Assembly: GCA_029565065.1 (NCBI GenBank)
Contig: JAKQOW010000161.1
Location: forward strand, 1 to 64,000
Direction: 5' to 3'
DNA length: 64,000 nucleotides
Origin: Acidobacteriota bacterium
GTDB taxonomy: Bacteria > Acidobacteriota > JAAYUB01
The stretch's first letter is position 1; every line of letters begins with the position of its first letter. This document shows, piece after piece, positions 16,309-24,459 of this stretch. A program made the translations under genes and the position numbers. The notes under the pieces are model-generated. The model was not told where the DNA came from. It did not search any database and saw only the letters and a program-made list of their open reading frames with translations.

Positions 16309-17475
16309 ATGAATCGGACCGAACCCCTAGTTGACCCGAACCGGCGCACCGAGCTCTTCCCGGTCACGCGGCAGTGGATCTACCTGAACCACGCCGCTGT
16401 GGGCCCGCTGCCGGCCTACGTGCTGGACGCCGCCCGCCACTACCTCGAGGCGATCTCACGGGACGGCGACCACCACTGGCAGGAGACCCTCCGGGTGGTG
16501 GAGGAAGCCCGCACCCTTCTCGCCGAACTCATCGGGGCCCGGCCGGAGGAGATCGCATTCACCCGGAATGCCTCCGAGGGGATCAGCGTGCTGGCCAACG
16601 GCCTGGACTGGCAGCCGGGCGACAACGTGGTCCTGCCGGCCATCGAGTTTCCCGCCAACGTGTTTCCCTGGCAGAACCTGGCCCGCCGGGGCGTGGACGT
16701 CCGGTACGTCCCGCTCCGGGACGGCCGCTGCGAGGCGGCGGACATCATCCCCCGCGTGGACGGGCGCACGCGGGTGGTCTCGGTGAGCTCGGTTCAGTTC
16801 TTCAACGGCTTCCGGCTGGATCTGGCGCCCCTGGGCGCGTACTGCCGCGGCCGCGGAGTGATTTTCTGCGTGGACGCCATCCAGCAGCTGGGCGCGCTGC
16901 CCCTCGACGTGGGCGAAGGGAGTGTGGACTTCCTCGCCTGCGGCGGGCACAAGTGGCTGATGTCCGGCGAGGGGATCGGTTTCCTCTACTGCCGGGCGGA
17001 GCTGCTGGACCGTCTCCATCCGGCCGCGGTGGGGTGGATGGGCGTGCGCGACTGGGAGCACATGCTCAATTACCGGCTGGAGTTTCCCCCGGCGGCCCGG
17101 CGGTTCGAGACCGGTAACCTGTCGGCGTTCGGCGTGCACAACCTGAAGGCCGCGGTGGGCCGCTACCTCCGGCTGGGACCGGCAGCCGTGGCCGCCCGCA
17201 TCCTGGCCCTGGCGGAGCTGGCGGCCGAAGCGGCCGGTCAGCGGGGCTGGACGGTGCTCTCGCCCGACGGGCCGGCGCGCTCGGGGATCGTGTCGTTCCG
17301 CGTGCCCGGCCGCGATGCCGCCGACCTGACGGCGCGGCTGACGGCGGTCGGTGTCCAGGTGGCGCTCCGCAACGGCGCCATCCGGATGTCGCCGCATTAT
17401 TACAACACCGCCGCAGAGGTGGCCGAGGCGTTTGTCCGCCTGGACCGGATCGTCAAATCATCCGACGGAAGGTGA
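16309..17475 (+). CDS. Class V aminotransferase (cysteine desulfurase-like)
   Basis: A 388-residue PLP enzyme of fold type I. The PLP lysine lies in ACGGHKWLMSGEGIGFLY (near residue 221), and the PLP-binding Asp/His region is in VDAIQQLGALPLDV. FTRNASEGISVLANG is the cofactor phosphate loop. Family members include cysteine desulfurases, isopenicillin-N epimerase-like and selenocysteine lyase-like enzymes. No obvious mobile-loop Cys of the IscS type is seen, so it is not assigned as a desulfurase. The next gene begins 4 bases after its stop, in one unit with nnr and tsaE. Confidence 0.88.
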   Translation: MNRTEPLVDPNRRTELFPVTRQWIYLNHAAVGPLPAYVLDAARHYLEAISRDGDHHWQETLRVVEEARTLLAELIGARPEEIAFTRNASEGISVLANGLDWQPGDNVVLPAIEFPANVFPWQNLARRGVDVRYVPLRDGRCEAADIIPRVDGRTRVVSVSSVQFFNGFRLDLAPLGAYCRGRGVIFCVDAIQQLGALPLDVGEGSVDFLACGGHKWLMSGEGIGFLYCRAELLDRLHPAAVGWMGVRDWEHMLNYRLEFPPAARRFETGNLSAFGVHNLKAAVGRYLRLGPAAVAARILALAELAAEAAGQRGWTVLSPDGPARSGIVSFRVPGRDAADLTARLTAVGVQVALRNGAIRMSPHYYNTAAEVAEAFVRLDRIVKSSDGR

Positions 17476-17479
17476 GCCT

Positions 17480-19051
17480 ATGAAATTGCTGACAGCCTCG
17501 CAGATGCGTGAAGTGGATCGCCGCACCATGGCGGAGATCGGCATCCCCGGCACCACCCTCATGGAAAACGCCGGCATCGCCGTCGTGCAGGTCCTGGAGG
17601 AGGAGTTCGAAAAACTCGACTCATTCCACATCGGCGTGATCTGCGGCCGGGGCAACAACGGCGGTGACGGCTTCGTGATCGCCCGGCACCTGTTCCTGCG
17701 CGGGATCACCCCCCACGTCTACGTCATCGGCGGCGCCGACGGGATCGCGGGTGACGCCCGGATCAACCTGGAGATCATCCGGAATTACCGGGACATCCCC
17801 ATCGCGGAGGTCGCCACGGCGGACGACCTCGAATCGCTCCGCCAGGACCTGCAGTCGTTCCATCTCGTCGTGGACGCGCTCCTCGGCACCGGCCTCAACC
17901 AGCCGGCGGAGGGGCTCCAGGCCGACGTCATCCGCGCCGTCAACGATTCGCCGGCGACGGTGGTGGCCGTGGACCTGCCCTCGGGCCTGTTCGCCGACGA
18001 ATACCGTCCGGTGGAGACCGCGGTGTTCGCCGATCTCACCGTGACCTTCACCGCGCCCAAGCCGGGCCTGATCCTGGGCGACGCCGGCATCTATACGGGG
18101 GATCTGTACACGGTGTCCATCGGCACGCCGGATTTCCTGCTCGATGTCCCGGAACACGCCCTGAACCTGCTGTCGGCCGACGACGTGCGCGGCTTTTTCC
18201 TCCCCCGGAAGAAGGACACCCACAAGGGCAACTTCGGCCACATCCTGGTGGTGGGCGGCGGGCGGGGCAAGACCGGCGCCGTGAAGTTGGCCGGCCTGGC
18301 GGCGCTCCGCAGCGGCGCCGGCCTGGTGACCATCGCCGTGCCGGCCCCGCTGGCCGCCGTGGCCGCGGGTGACGTTCCCGAGTTGATGGTGGAAGCGCTG
18401 CCGGGCGGCGACGACGGATGTTTCAGCCCGGCCGCCGCCGGCTGCATCCTGGAGCTGCTCAAGACGCGCGACGTGCTGGTGCTCGGGCCCGGCCTCGGGT
18501 GCCAACCCGAATCCGTCGCCCTGATCCGGGAGCTCCTGCCTCAACTCGAAGTCCCCGTGATCCTGGACGCGGACGCCCTCAACTGCCTGGCGGAGGACCC
18601 GGAGCTGCTCAAGCGGATCCAGGTTTCCGCGGTGCTGACGCCTCACCCCGGCGAGATGGCCCGGCTGGTGGCCCGCCGCACGGGCGAGGTGCAGGAAAAC
18701 CGCGAGATGATCGCCCAGGATTTCGCCCGCAAGTACGGACATTATCTCATCCTCAAGGGGCACCGGACCGTGGCCGCCGATCCGGACGGCCAGGTCTGGA
18801 TCAATCCCACCGGCAATCCGGGCATGGCCACAGCCGGCTCCGGGGACGTGCTCTCCGGCATCCTGGGCGCCTTCTGCGCCCGGATCAACCACCAGAACCC
18901 GGAGGCGTGGGCGCTGGCGTGCAACGCCGCGGTCTACGTCCACGGTCTGGCGGGGGACCTGGCCACCGAGAAGCTGAGCGAGGAGTCGGTCATCGCCCGC
19001 GACATCGTCCGGTTCATCTGTCCCGCCATCCGGCGGATCCGCGAATCGTGA
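17480..19051 (+). CDS. nnr: Bifunctional NAD(P)H-hydrate epimerase / ADP-dependent dehydratase
   Basis: A 523-residue two-domain metabolite-repair enzyme. The N-terminal YjeF epimerase domain (1-215) carries MENAG, GRGNNGGDGF and VDLPSGL motifs. The C-terminal carbohydrate-kinase-like dehydratase domain (230-520) carries GHILVVGGG, LGPGLG, LDADALN, TPHPGEMARL and GSGDVLSGI. It converts damaged NADHX and NADPHX back to NAD(P)H. The start at 17480 is supported by GAAGGTGAG just upstream. Its stop overlaps the GTG of tsaE, a common bacterial pairing. Confidence 0.96.
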   Translation: MKLLTASQMREVDRRTMAEIGIPGTTLMENAGIAVVQVLEEEFEKLDSFHIGVICGRGNNGGDGFVIARHLFLRGITPHVYVIGGADGIAGDARINLEIIRNYRDIPIAEVATADDLESLRQDLQSFHLVVDALLGTGLNQPAEGLQADVIRAVNDSPATVVAVDLPSGLFADEYRPVETAVFADLTVTFTAPKPGLILGDAGIYTGDLYTVSIGTPDFLLDVPEHALNLLSADDVRGFFLPRKKDTHKGNFGHILVVGGGRGKTGAVKLAGLAALRSGAGLVTIAVPAPLAAVAAGDVPELMVEALPGGDDGCFSPAAAGCILELLKTRDVLVLGPGLGCQPESVALIRELLPQLEVPVILDADALNCLAEDPELLKRIQVSAVLTPHPGEMARLVARRTGEVQENREMIAQDFARKYGHYLILKGHRTVAADPDGQVWINPTGNPGMATAGSGDVLSGILGAFCARINHQNPEAWALACNAAVYVHGLAGDLATEKLSEESVIARDIVRFICPAIRRIRES

Positions 19052-19497
19052 GCCGGACGCGGTTCATCACCGAATCGGAGACGGGCACCTTCGCCCTGGG
19101 CCGGGCACTGGCGCGCCGGCTGGCGCTGCCGGCCACCGTCCTGTTTTTCGGGGAGCTGGGCGCGGGGAAGACCGTCTTCATCCGGGGCATGTGCCGCGAG
19201 CTGGACGTGCCGCCGGCCGACGTGCGCAGCCCCTCCTTCACTCTCGTCAACGAGTACCGCGGCCGCTGCCGCGTCGCGCACGTGGACCTGTACCGGCTGG
19301 GTGGACCGGCCGACCTCGAGTCCATCGGCTATCACGATCTGGAGGAGACAGCCGACCTGGTGCTGGTTGAGTGGGCCGAGCGGCTGGAGGCGGCACACCC
19401 GGGGGTGGTGGAAGTCCGGATGGAACATCTGGGCGACGACCGCCGCCGGGTGACCATCGTGAACGGCCCCGACGGCGTCAGCGCGGAGCCGGCCTGA
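19048..19497 (+). CDS. tsaE: tRNA threonylcarbamoyladenosine biosynthesis ATPase TsaE
   Basis: A 149-residue P-loop ATPase needed with TsaB and TsaD for the t6A37 modification of ANN-decoding tRNAs. The Walker A is GELGAGKT near residues 35-42, followed by VRSPSFTLVNEY and HVDLYRLGG, both family hallmarks; the Walker B-like EWAERL lies near residue 110. GTG at 19048 is the start because it overlaps the nnr stop (GTGA) and no better start lies near. TsaB and TsaD are not in the window. Confidence 0.94.
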   Translation: MSRTRFITESETGTFALGRALARRLALPATVLFFGELGAGKTVFIRGMCRELDVPPADVRSPSFTLVNEYRGRCRVAHVDLYRLGGPADLESIGYHDLEETADLVLVEWAERLEAAHPGVVEVRMEHLGDDRRRVTIVNGPDGVSAEPA

Positions 19498-19524
19498 GGC
19501 GGGCCGGGAGCGGCGGGCGGCGCG

Positions 19525-20139
19525 TCAGTGGTACCAGCGGAACAGCACGTCGCCGTGGTGGACGCGCGTCAGGCACTCGGTGTACGTGTTGGCCTGGTAG
19601 CGGAGCAGCAGGGGGAAGGCCCGGTCGCGCTGGAAGCAGTAGGCGCGGCCCAGGCTGTCGGTGGCCGTGAGTGCGGGCACCGACCGGCCGTCGATCGTCA
19701 TCGTCGTTTCCCCCGTTGGCCGCAGCCAGCTTGGATGGCGCTGGATCTGAAGCTTGGCCTGCCGCCCCCGTTCCAGTTCGTCATACACCGCGGCGCTGAG
19801 CACGAGGAGCGTGCCGTCCAGCGGCAGCTCCCGTCCGTTCTCCAGGACGACGCTGCGGTAGTAACGGCGGGATTCCGCCAGGACCTTGGCCGGAACGACG
19901 AAAGCGCCCAGGCGGAACGCCTCCTCCCACTCCACCCGCCATTCCGGCGCGACGGCGCGGATCCGGTACACCGTGCGGGTTTCCGACTGGGCGTCCAATC
20001 CGGCCACCTGACCCGTGTACTCCAGCACCATGGGTGCGGCGAGCGCGATATGGTCCGTCGCCGGCCCGACGGGGCCGGCGACGGCCGGAGCCAGCCAGGC
20101 GAGCAGCAGGGCGGCGACGGAGCAGCGGCGGATCCTCAT
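19525..20139 (-). CDS. Secreted hypothetical protein
   Basis: A 204-residue protein with a signal peptide (MRIRRCSVAALLLAWLAPAVAG). The mature part is beta-rich with short hydrophobic strands (MVLEYTGQVAGLDAQSETRT, RTVYRIRAVAPEWRVEWEEA). It contains single Cys residues and no metal or catalytic motif. I do not recognise the family; a periplasmic or outer-membrane-associated location is likely. The ATG overlaps the purB stop by 4 bases, so it is translationally coupled to purB, which is unexpected for a secreted protein and may be only a transcriptional arrangement. Confidence 0.75.
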   Translation of the reverse strand: MRIRRCSVAALLLAWLAPAVAGPVGPATDHIALAAPMVLEYTGQVAGLDAQSETRTVYRIRAVAPEWRVEWEEAFRLGAFVVPAKVLAESRRYYRSVVLENGRELPLDGTLLVLSAAVYDELERGRQAKLQIQRHPSWLRPTGETTMTIDGRSVPALTATDSLGRAYCFQRDRAFPLLLRYQANTYTECLTRVHHGDVLFRWYH

Positions 20140-21446
20140 GATTTCACGGCATCCTCGGCGAACACCCGCCGGAAGATCGCATCGACGTGGCGCAGCTGGT
20201 GCTCGAGGCTGAAGTGGCGGGCGATCTCGGCTTCCGACAGGTGGCGCCGGATGTCGGCGTCGGCCAGGACCAGCGCCTGGAAGTCACCGCCGGTCTCCCA
20301 AGCGCGCATGGCCGCCCGCTGGACCCAGGCGTAGGCGGTCTCGCGCAGGACGCCCCTCTCGGTGAGCGCGAGCAGCAGCTGCCCCGAGTAGATCAGCCCG
20401 CGGGTCAGCTCGAGATTGCGCTGCATGGCTTCCGGATAGACGTGCAGGCCGGCGACGATCCCCGTCAGGGTTCGGAGCATGTAGTGGACCAGGGTGGTGC
20501 TGTCGGGCAGGATGATCCGCTCCACCGACGAGTGGGAGATGTCCCGCTCGTGCCACAGCGCCTGGTCCTCGAGCGCGGCCAGCACATGGCTGCGGACCAC
20601 CCGGGCCAGACCGCAGAGCTGCTCGCACTTGACCGGATTGCGCTTGTGCGGCATCGCCGATGAGCCCTTCTGCCCGGCGCGGAACGGCTCCTCCGCCTCG
20701 CGCACCTCGGTCCGCTGCAGGTGGCGGATCTCGAGGGCGATCTTTTCGAGGGTGCCGGCCAGGACGCCGAGGGCGGAAAGAAACTGGGCGTGGCGGTCGC
20801 GCTGCAGCACCTGGGTGCTGATGGGCGCGTGGTCGATCCCGAGCTCCGCGCAGACCTCGGCTTCGATCTCCGGATCCAGGTGGGCGAAGGTGCCCACCGC
20901 GCCGGAGATCTTGCCGCAGACCACCCCGCGGCCGGCCAGTTCGAGAAAGGGCCGCTGGCGCTGCAGCTCGGCGTACCAGAGCGCGAACTTGAGGCCGAGG
21001 GTGGTGGGCTCGGCGTGAACCCCGTGGGTGCGGCCCATGGCGGGGAGGGTTTTGTGGCGGAAGGCCATCGTCTTGAGCGCGGCGGCCAGCGCGTCGACCT
21101 CGGTGCGGATCGCTGCCACCGCCTCCCGGAGCACCAGGGCCTGGGCGGTGTCCACCACGTCGGTGGAGGTGAGCCCGTAGTGGAAAAAGCGGGAGTGCTC
21201 GCCCACCTGCTCGGCCACCGCCGTGGTGAAGGCGATCACGTCGTGGTGGGTGACGGCCTCGATCTCCTGGATGCGCGGGATCGAGAACGCGGCCTTCGCC
21301 TCGATGGCCGCGACCGCCACCGCCGGGATCAGGCCGCGCCGGCCCAGCGCCCGGCAGACGGCCAGTTCCACCTGCAGCCAGCTGCCGAACTTGCGCTCCT
21401 CGCTCCAGATCTCGGCCATCTCCGGGGTGGTGTAGCGGGGAATCAT
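20136..21446 (-). CDS. purB: Adenylosuccinate lyase
   Basis: A 436-residue enzyme of purine synthesis that acts twice: it releases fumarate from SAICAR and from adenylosuccinate. The fumarase/aspartase signature SSAMPHKRNP lies near residue 267. The N-terminal RYTTPEMAEIWSEERKFGSW and central THHDVIAFTTAVAEQ and GLTSTDVVDTA are typical of PurB. The start has GGAGG six to ten bases upstream. It sits 13 bases downstream of the metallo-hydrolase gene. Confidence 0.97.
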   Translation of the reverse strand: MIPRYTTPEMAEIWSEERKFGSWLQVELAVCRALGRRGLIPAVAVAAIEAKAAFSIPRIQEIEAVTHHDVIAFTTAVAEQVGEHSRFFHYGLTSTDVVDTAQALVLREAVAAIRTEVDALAAALKTMAFRHKTLPAMGRTHGVHAEPTTLGLKFALWYAELQRQRPFLELAGRGVVCGKISGAVGTFAHLDPEIEAEVCAELGIDHAPISTQVLQRDRHAQFLSALGVLAGTLEKIALEIRHLQRTEVREAEEPFRAGQKGSSAMPHKRNPVKCEQLCGLARVVRSHVLAALEDQALWHERDISHSSVERIILPDSTTLVHYMLRTLTGIVAGLHVYPEAMQRNLELTRGLIYSGQLLLALTERGVLRETAYAWVQRAAMRAWETGGDFQALVLADADIRRHLSEAEIARHFSLEHQLRHVDAIFRRVFAEDAVKS

Positions 21447-21459
21447 GGGCGCGCCTCCT

Positions 21460-22245
21460 TCAGTCGATGGTGATCAGCGGCGTGGGCCGGTCCTGGTCGG
21501 CGACGATGATCTCGAACGCGTCGGCGCGGGCGGACGCGCGCTCCGCCAGGGCGTCCCGGACGTTCTGGCGGGCGATTTCGGGGTGGTTGTTCTTCCGGCT
21601 CAGGTGCGCCAGCACGATGGTGGCCGCGGCGCCGTCGAAGTCCTCCGCCAGGAACCGGCCGAGATCCCGGTTGCTCAGGTGGCCCACCCGGCTCAGGACG
21701 CGCTGCTTGAGCGGCCAGGGGTAGGGGCCGATCTTGAGCATCTCCTCGTCGTGGTTGGATTCGATGACCAGGCAATGAGACTGCCGGATCCGCTGGCGGA
21801 CCAGTTCCGTCATGCAGCCCAGATCGGTGACGTGCGCCAGCTGGACGCCCCGGCAGCGGATGATGAAGCCGCAGGGGTCGACGGCGTCGTGGGAGACGGC
21901 GAAGGGGATGACCTCGAGGGGGCCGATGGCGAACGGCTGCCCGACCTGGAAGTGCTCCGCGGGGGCCTCCGTGCCGTTCAGCGCGGTGCCGGCGGCGGTG
22001 CCGGGTGACAGGAATACGGGCACCGGCGCGGATTTGAGGAAAACCGGCAGTCCGGCGATGTGGTCCCGGTGCTCATGGCTGATCAGGATTCCGGACAGGT
22101 GGTCGGGTCGGATGCCCGCCTCCCGCAGGCCGTGGCTGATGCGCCGGGCGTTGAGCCCGCAGTCGATGAGGATGTGGCAGTCGCCCGAGGAAACGAGGGT
22201 GCAGTTGCCGCCGCTGCCGCTGCCGAGGAGACGTACTTTTAACAT
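21460..22245 (-). CDS. MBL-fold metallo-hydrolase, YycJ/WalJ-like
   Basis: A 261-residue metallo-beta-lactamase-fold protein. It begins with LLGSGSGGNCTLV, and the metal-binding motif SHEHRDHIAG is near residues 53-62. Further ligands are supplied by the HVTDLGCM and ESNHDEEML segments. This arrangement matches the YycJ/WalJ group, which are cytoplasmic nucleases or hydrolases of uncertain substrate, some implicated in DNA metabolism. It is the first gene of the unit with purB; a TGTGATAAT promoter lies 38 bases upstream. Confidence 0.88.
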   Translation of the reverse strand: MLKVRLLGSGSGGNCTLVSSGDCHILIDCGLNARRISHGLREAGIRPDHLSGILISHEHRDHIAGLPVFLKSAPVPVFLSPGTAAGTALNGTEAPAEHFQVGQPFAIGPLEVIPFAVSHDAVDPCGFIIRCRGVQLAHVTDLGCMTELVRQRIRQSHCLVIESNHDEEMLKIGPYPWPLKQRVLSRVGHLSNRDLGRFLAEDFDGAAATIVLAHLSRKNNHPEIARQNVRDALAERASARADAFEIIVADQDRPTPLITID

Positions 22246-22282
22246 GTGGTCGGCGCCTGGATGGTCATCTCAAGCGTGCCAA

Positions 22283-22291
22283 ATTATCACA
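22283..22291 (-). promoter_or_regulatory. Extended -10 promoter of the YycJ-like gene
   Basis: TGTGATAAT on the minus strand, predicted start near 22276, gives a leader of about 31 bases. Confidence 0.5.
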
Positions 22292-22344
22292 CCCGTCAGG
22301 GGCGCGCAAGGCACATTCCGCGGCCGGTCCGCGTCCGCAACCGC

Positions 22345-23424
22345 TCAGCGGGGCGGCGGCGGTGCGGCCGGTTCCGTCGGCGGCGCCAGCCCGGCTGTGT
22401 GGCGGCGGTCCTCCAGCGTCAGGATGACCCGCGGCGCCGCGGGGTGATCCGTGTGAACGACCAGGTGCGTCGGCGGCTGCGCGGGGAGTGCGGCTTCCGA
22501 ATCCAGGCGGAACGTGATTTTCTGGACGTGGACCGGCTTTCCGCCCTCGGTGCGCTGCAGGGGCTGGGCGACCGCCGCCAGCCAAGGCGGCGTCTCGACG
22601 CGGGTGACGGTGAACGGCACGCTGTCCCACAAGTAGACCACCCGCTCCGGCGGGCTGCTCTGGGCGAAATCGAGCAGGTCCAGGTAGCGGGTGGACGGCT
22701 GGATGGGCCCCGTGACCAGGCCGCGCACCGGCACGCGGACCCGCTCCTCCGCTTGCCCCGTGAAGACCAGCTCCACCCATTCGTCCAGCACCACCTCGGC
22801 CTCCGCCACCTGCAGTCTGACGGAGACGCGGTAGTGGCGGTTGTTCACGGGCGTGAAGGCGGCCGTGACCGTCGGGGAAGACCCGCTCACCGACTGGAGC
22901 GCTTGGATGGCGTCGTCGTTGATCTCGACGGCCAGCTCCGCGGCCGCGCCGTTGATATGCTCGACCGGCGCCATGCTGAAACTCAGGATGTCCGGCGAGA
23001 CATCGAGGCGGGTGTACGCATCGCCGACGATATAGAACGCGGCGCGCGGCTGCCGCGGGTCGTCGGTGACCAGCCAGACGCCGTCGTAGAACGAGCCCCG
23101 CTTGTCCCGGACATCCAGCACGACTTCCAGCGACGTGGATTCCTGTGGCGCCAGCCGGCTGGCGCCCAGGCTGAAACGGGCGCACTGGCACATGGGCTCG
23201 ACCTCGACGATGTTCAGCGGGGCGGTGCCGGTATTGGCAATGATGAAGGTGTGGACGATCGGCGGTCCGGCGGCGGAGATGCGGCCCGCGTCGTAATAGC
23301 GGTCGGTGGCCGTGAGCATCGGTCCTGCGGCGGCGGGCGCGACCGGCGCCTGGGCGGCCAGCGCACAGCCCAGCCATCCGGCCAGACCGATTCGGATCAC
23401 CACGACGGCGAGCGGGCGGTTCAT
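22345..23424 (-). CDS. DUF1573 domain protein, secreted
   Basis: A 359-residue protein with a signal peptide (MNRPLAVVVIRIGLAGWLG). Residues about 45-135 are a DUF1573 Ig-like domain: HTFIIANTGTAPLNIVEVEP followed by the conserved MCQCARF Cys pair, then LEVVLDVRDKRGSFYDGV. The remaining 220 residues are further beta-sandwich material. DUF1573 proteins are periplasmic or surface proteins of unknown biochemical role. An upstream in-frame start at 23466 is rejected because the -10 box TACAAT (23439-23434) lies between it and ATG 23424. Confidence 0.86.
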   Translation of the reverse strand: MNRPLAVVVIRIGLAGWLGCALAAQAPVAPAAAGPMLTATDRYYDAGRISAAGPPIVHTFIIANTGTAPLNIVEVEPMCQCARFSLGASRLAPQESTSLEVVLDVRDKRGSFYDGVWLVTDDPRQPRAAFYIVGDAYTRLDVSPDILSFSMAPVEHINGAAAELAVEINDDAIQALQSVSGSSPTVTAAFTPVNNRHYRVSVRLQVAEAEVVLDEWVELVFTGQAEERVRVPVRGLVTGPIQPSTRYLDLLDFAQSSPPERVVYLWDSVPFTVTRVETPPWLAAVAQPLQRTEGGKPVHVQKITFRLDSEAALPAQPPTHLVVHTDHPAAPRVILTLEDRRHTAGLAPPTEPAAPPPPR

Positions 23425-23433
23425 GACAAGGGC

Positions 23434-23439
23434 ATTGTA
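23434..23439 (-). promoter_or_regulatory. -10 box directly before the DUF1573 gene
   Basis: TACAAT on the minus strand ends nine bases before ATG 23424. Initiation near 23427 would give an almost leaderless mRNA. Confidence 0.5.
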
Positions 23440-23499
23440 ACCCGGACCGGAAGCCGTGCGAAGCAATTTCCATGGGCGGCGGCCCGTCCGGTAGCAGGT

Positions 23500-23562
23500 A
23501 AAAAAACCGGCTTCTTCAGCCCCCCTGAAACCCGCAGGTCCGGAAAAGGTCTGAAGAAGCCG
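23500..23562 (-). terminator. Terminator at the end of the BMC/two-component operon
   Basis: On the minus strand a perfect 12-bp stem (CGGCTTCTTCAG, 23562-23551 with 23519-23508) with a 31-nt loop is followed by GG and seven T (23506-23500). It lies 250 bases after the response-regulator stop. Confidence 0.75.
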
Positions 23563-23808
23563 TCGAAATGAAAAACCCAGTTATCCCAACTCGTTGCTGT
23601 CAAATAACTGTGTGTCGGGTCCGGCTCATGCGTCAGGTCCTGGGTTGCCTGAACATGAGGGCCAATATTCAGAGCCCGATCCGCATCCTGCAGCCAGTGT
23701 AAACCGCCGAATCTGGAGCCGTAAATCAGAGATTCCCTGATAACGGCCTTCAAAAATCCTGATGTCCAAACGCTGCGGTGTGGAGAGAGCAGGAGGCTGC
23801 CGGGCGGC

Positions 23809-24459
23809 TCATAGAGGCGAGAGCCCTTCGCGGATCGCGTACTTGGTCAGCTCGGCGACGCTGTGCAGGTCGAGCTTGGCCATGATTTTCAGCCGGTATG
23901 ATTCGACGGTCTTGCCGCTCACGCGGAGGATGCCGGCGATCTCCTTCGTGCTTTTGCCTTCCGCGATGAGCTGCAGCACTTCCCGCTCGCGCGGGGTGAG
24001 GGGCTGGGGTGGGGCGGCGGGCCCGGCCGCCGGCGCCCGGCGCAGCACATCCTCGACCAGGATATTGGCGATGGCTGGGGAGACGTACGCATGGCCGCCC
24101 ATGACGGCCCGGATCGCGGTGATGAGCTCTTCGGCGGCGGAATCCTTCAGCAGGAATCCGTTGGCGCCGGCCTGGAGCATGCCGATGAGGAAGCGGCGGT
24201 CCGAATGCATCGACAGGGCGATCACCTTGATCCCGGGGTGACGCGCCCGGATCTGGCGGGTGGCTTCGATCCCGTTCAGACCGGGCATGGCGATATCCAT
24301 GATCACCACGTCGGTGGGTTGGTGCTGGATCGCTTCGAGGGCCGAGCGGCCGTCGTCGGCCTCGGCGACGACGGCCATGTCCGCCTGCTTCTCCAGCAGG
24401 GAGCGCAGGCCCTCCCGAAGAATCTTGTGGTCATCCGCGAGCAGGATGCGCAGGGTCAT
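23809..24459 (-). CDS. NarL/LuxR-family response regulator
   Basis: A 216-residue two-domain regulator. The receiver domain (1-120) has DD at 9-10, phospho-acceptor Asp55 (VVIMDIAMPGLNG), Ser in IALSMH and Lys in LLKDSA. The LuxR-type helix-turn-helix (150-210) reads LTPREREVLQLIAEGKSTKE followed by IAGILRVSGKTVESYRLKIM. The start overlaps the kinase stop by 4 bases. As the last gene of the BMC operon it probably controls that operon or the missing microcompartment enzymes, in response to the kinase. Confidence 0.95.
   Translation of the reverse strand: MTLRILLADDHKILREGLRSLLEKQADMAVVAEADDGRSALEAIQHQPTDVVIMDIAMPGLNGIEATRQIRARHPGIKVIALSMHSDRRFLIGMLQAGANGFLLKDSAAEELITAIRAVMGGHAYVSPAIANILVEDVLRRAPAAGPAAPPQPLTPREREVLQLIAEGKSTKEIAGILRVSGKTVESYRLKIMAKLDLHSVAELTKYAIREGLSPL

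Larger units (their letters stand above)
23425..23808. other. Intergenic region with terminator and lower GC
   Basis: This 384-bp gap between the DUF1573 gene and the response regulator holds a -10 box (23434-23439) and a terminator (23500-23562). The remainder has no credible gene, is visibly less GC-rich than its surroundings and contains an imperfect CAGTTAT...ATAACTG inverted repeat near 23579-23610. A 110-codon open frame spans it on the minus strand but runs through the terminator. Confidence 0.7.

Noticed and set aside
23421-23753. 110-codon open frame on the minus strand before the DUF1573 gene
   Set aside because: It runs through a terminator stem and through the -10 box of the next gene, has no ribosome binding site, and its translation has no recognisable domain or signal peptide.
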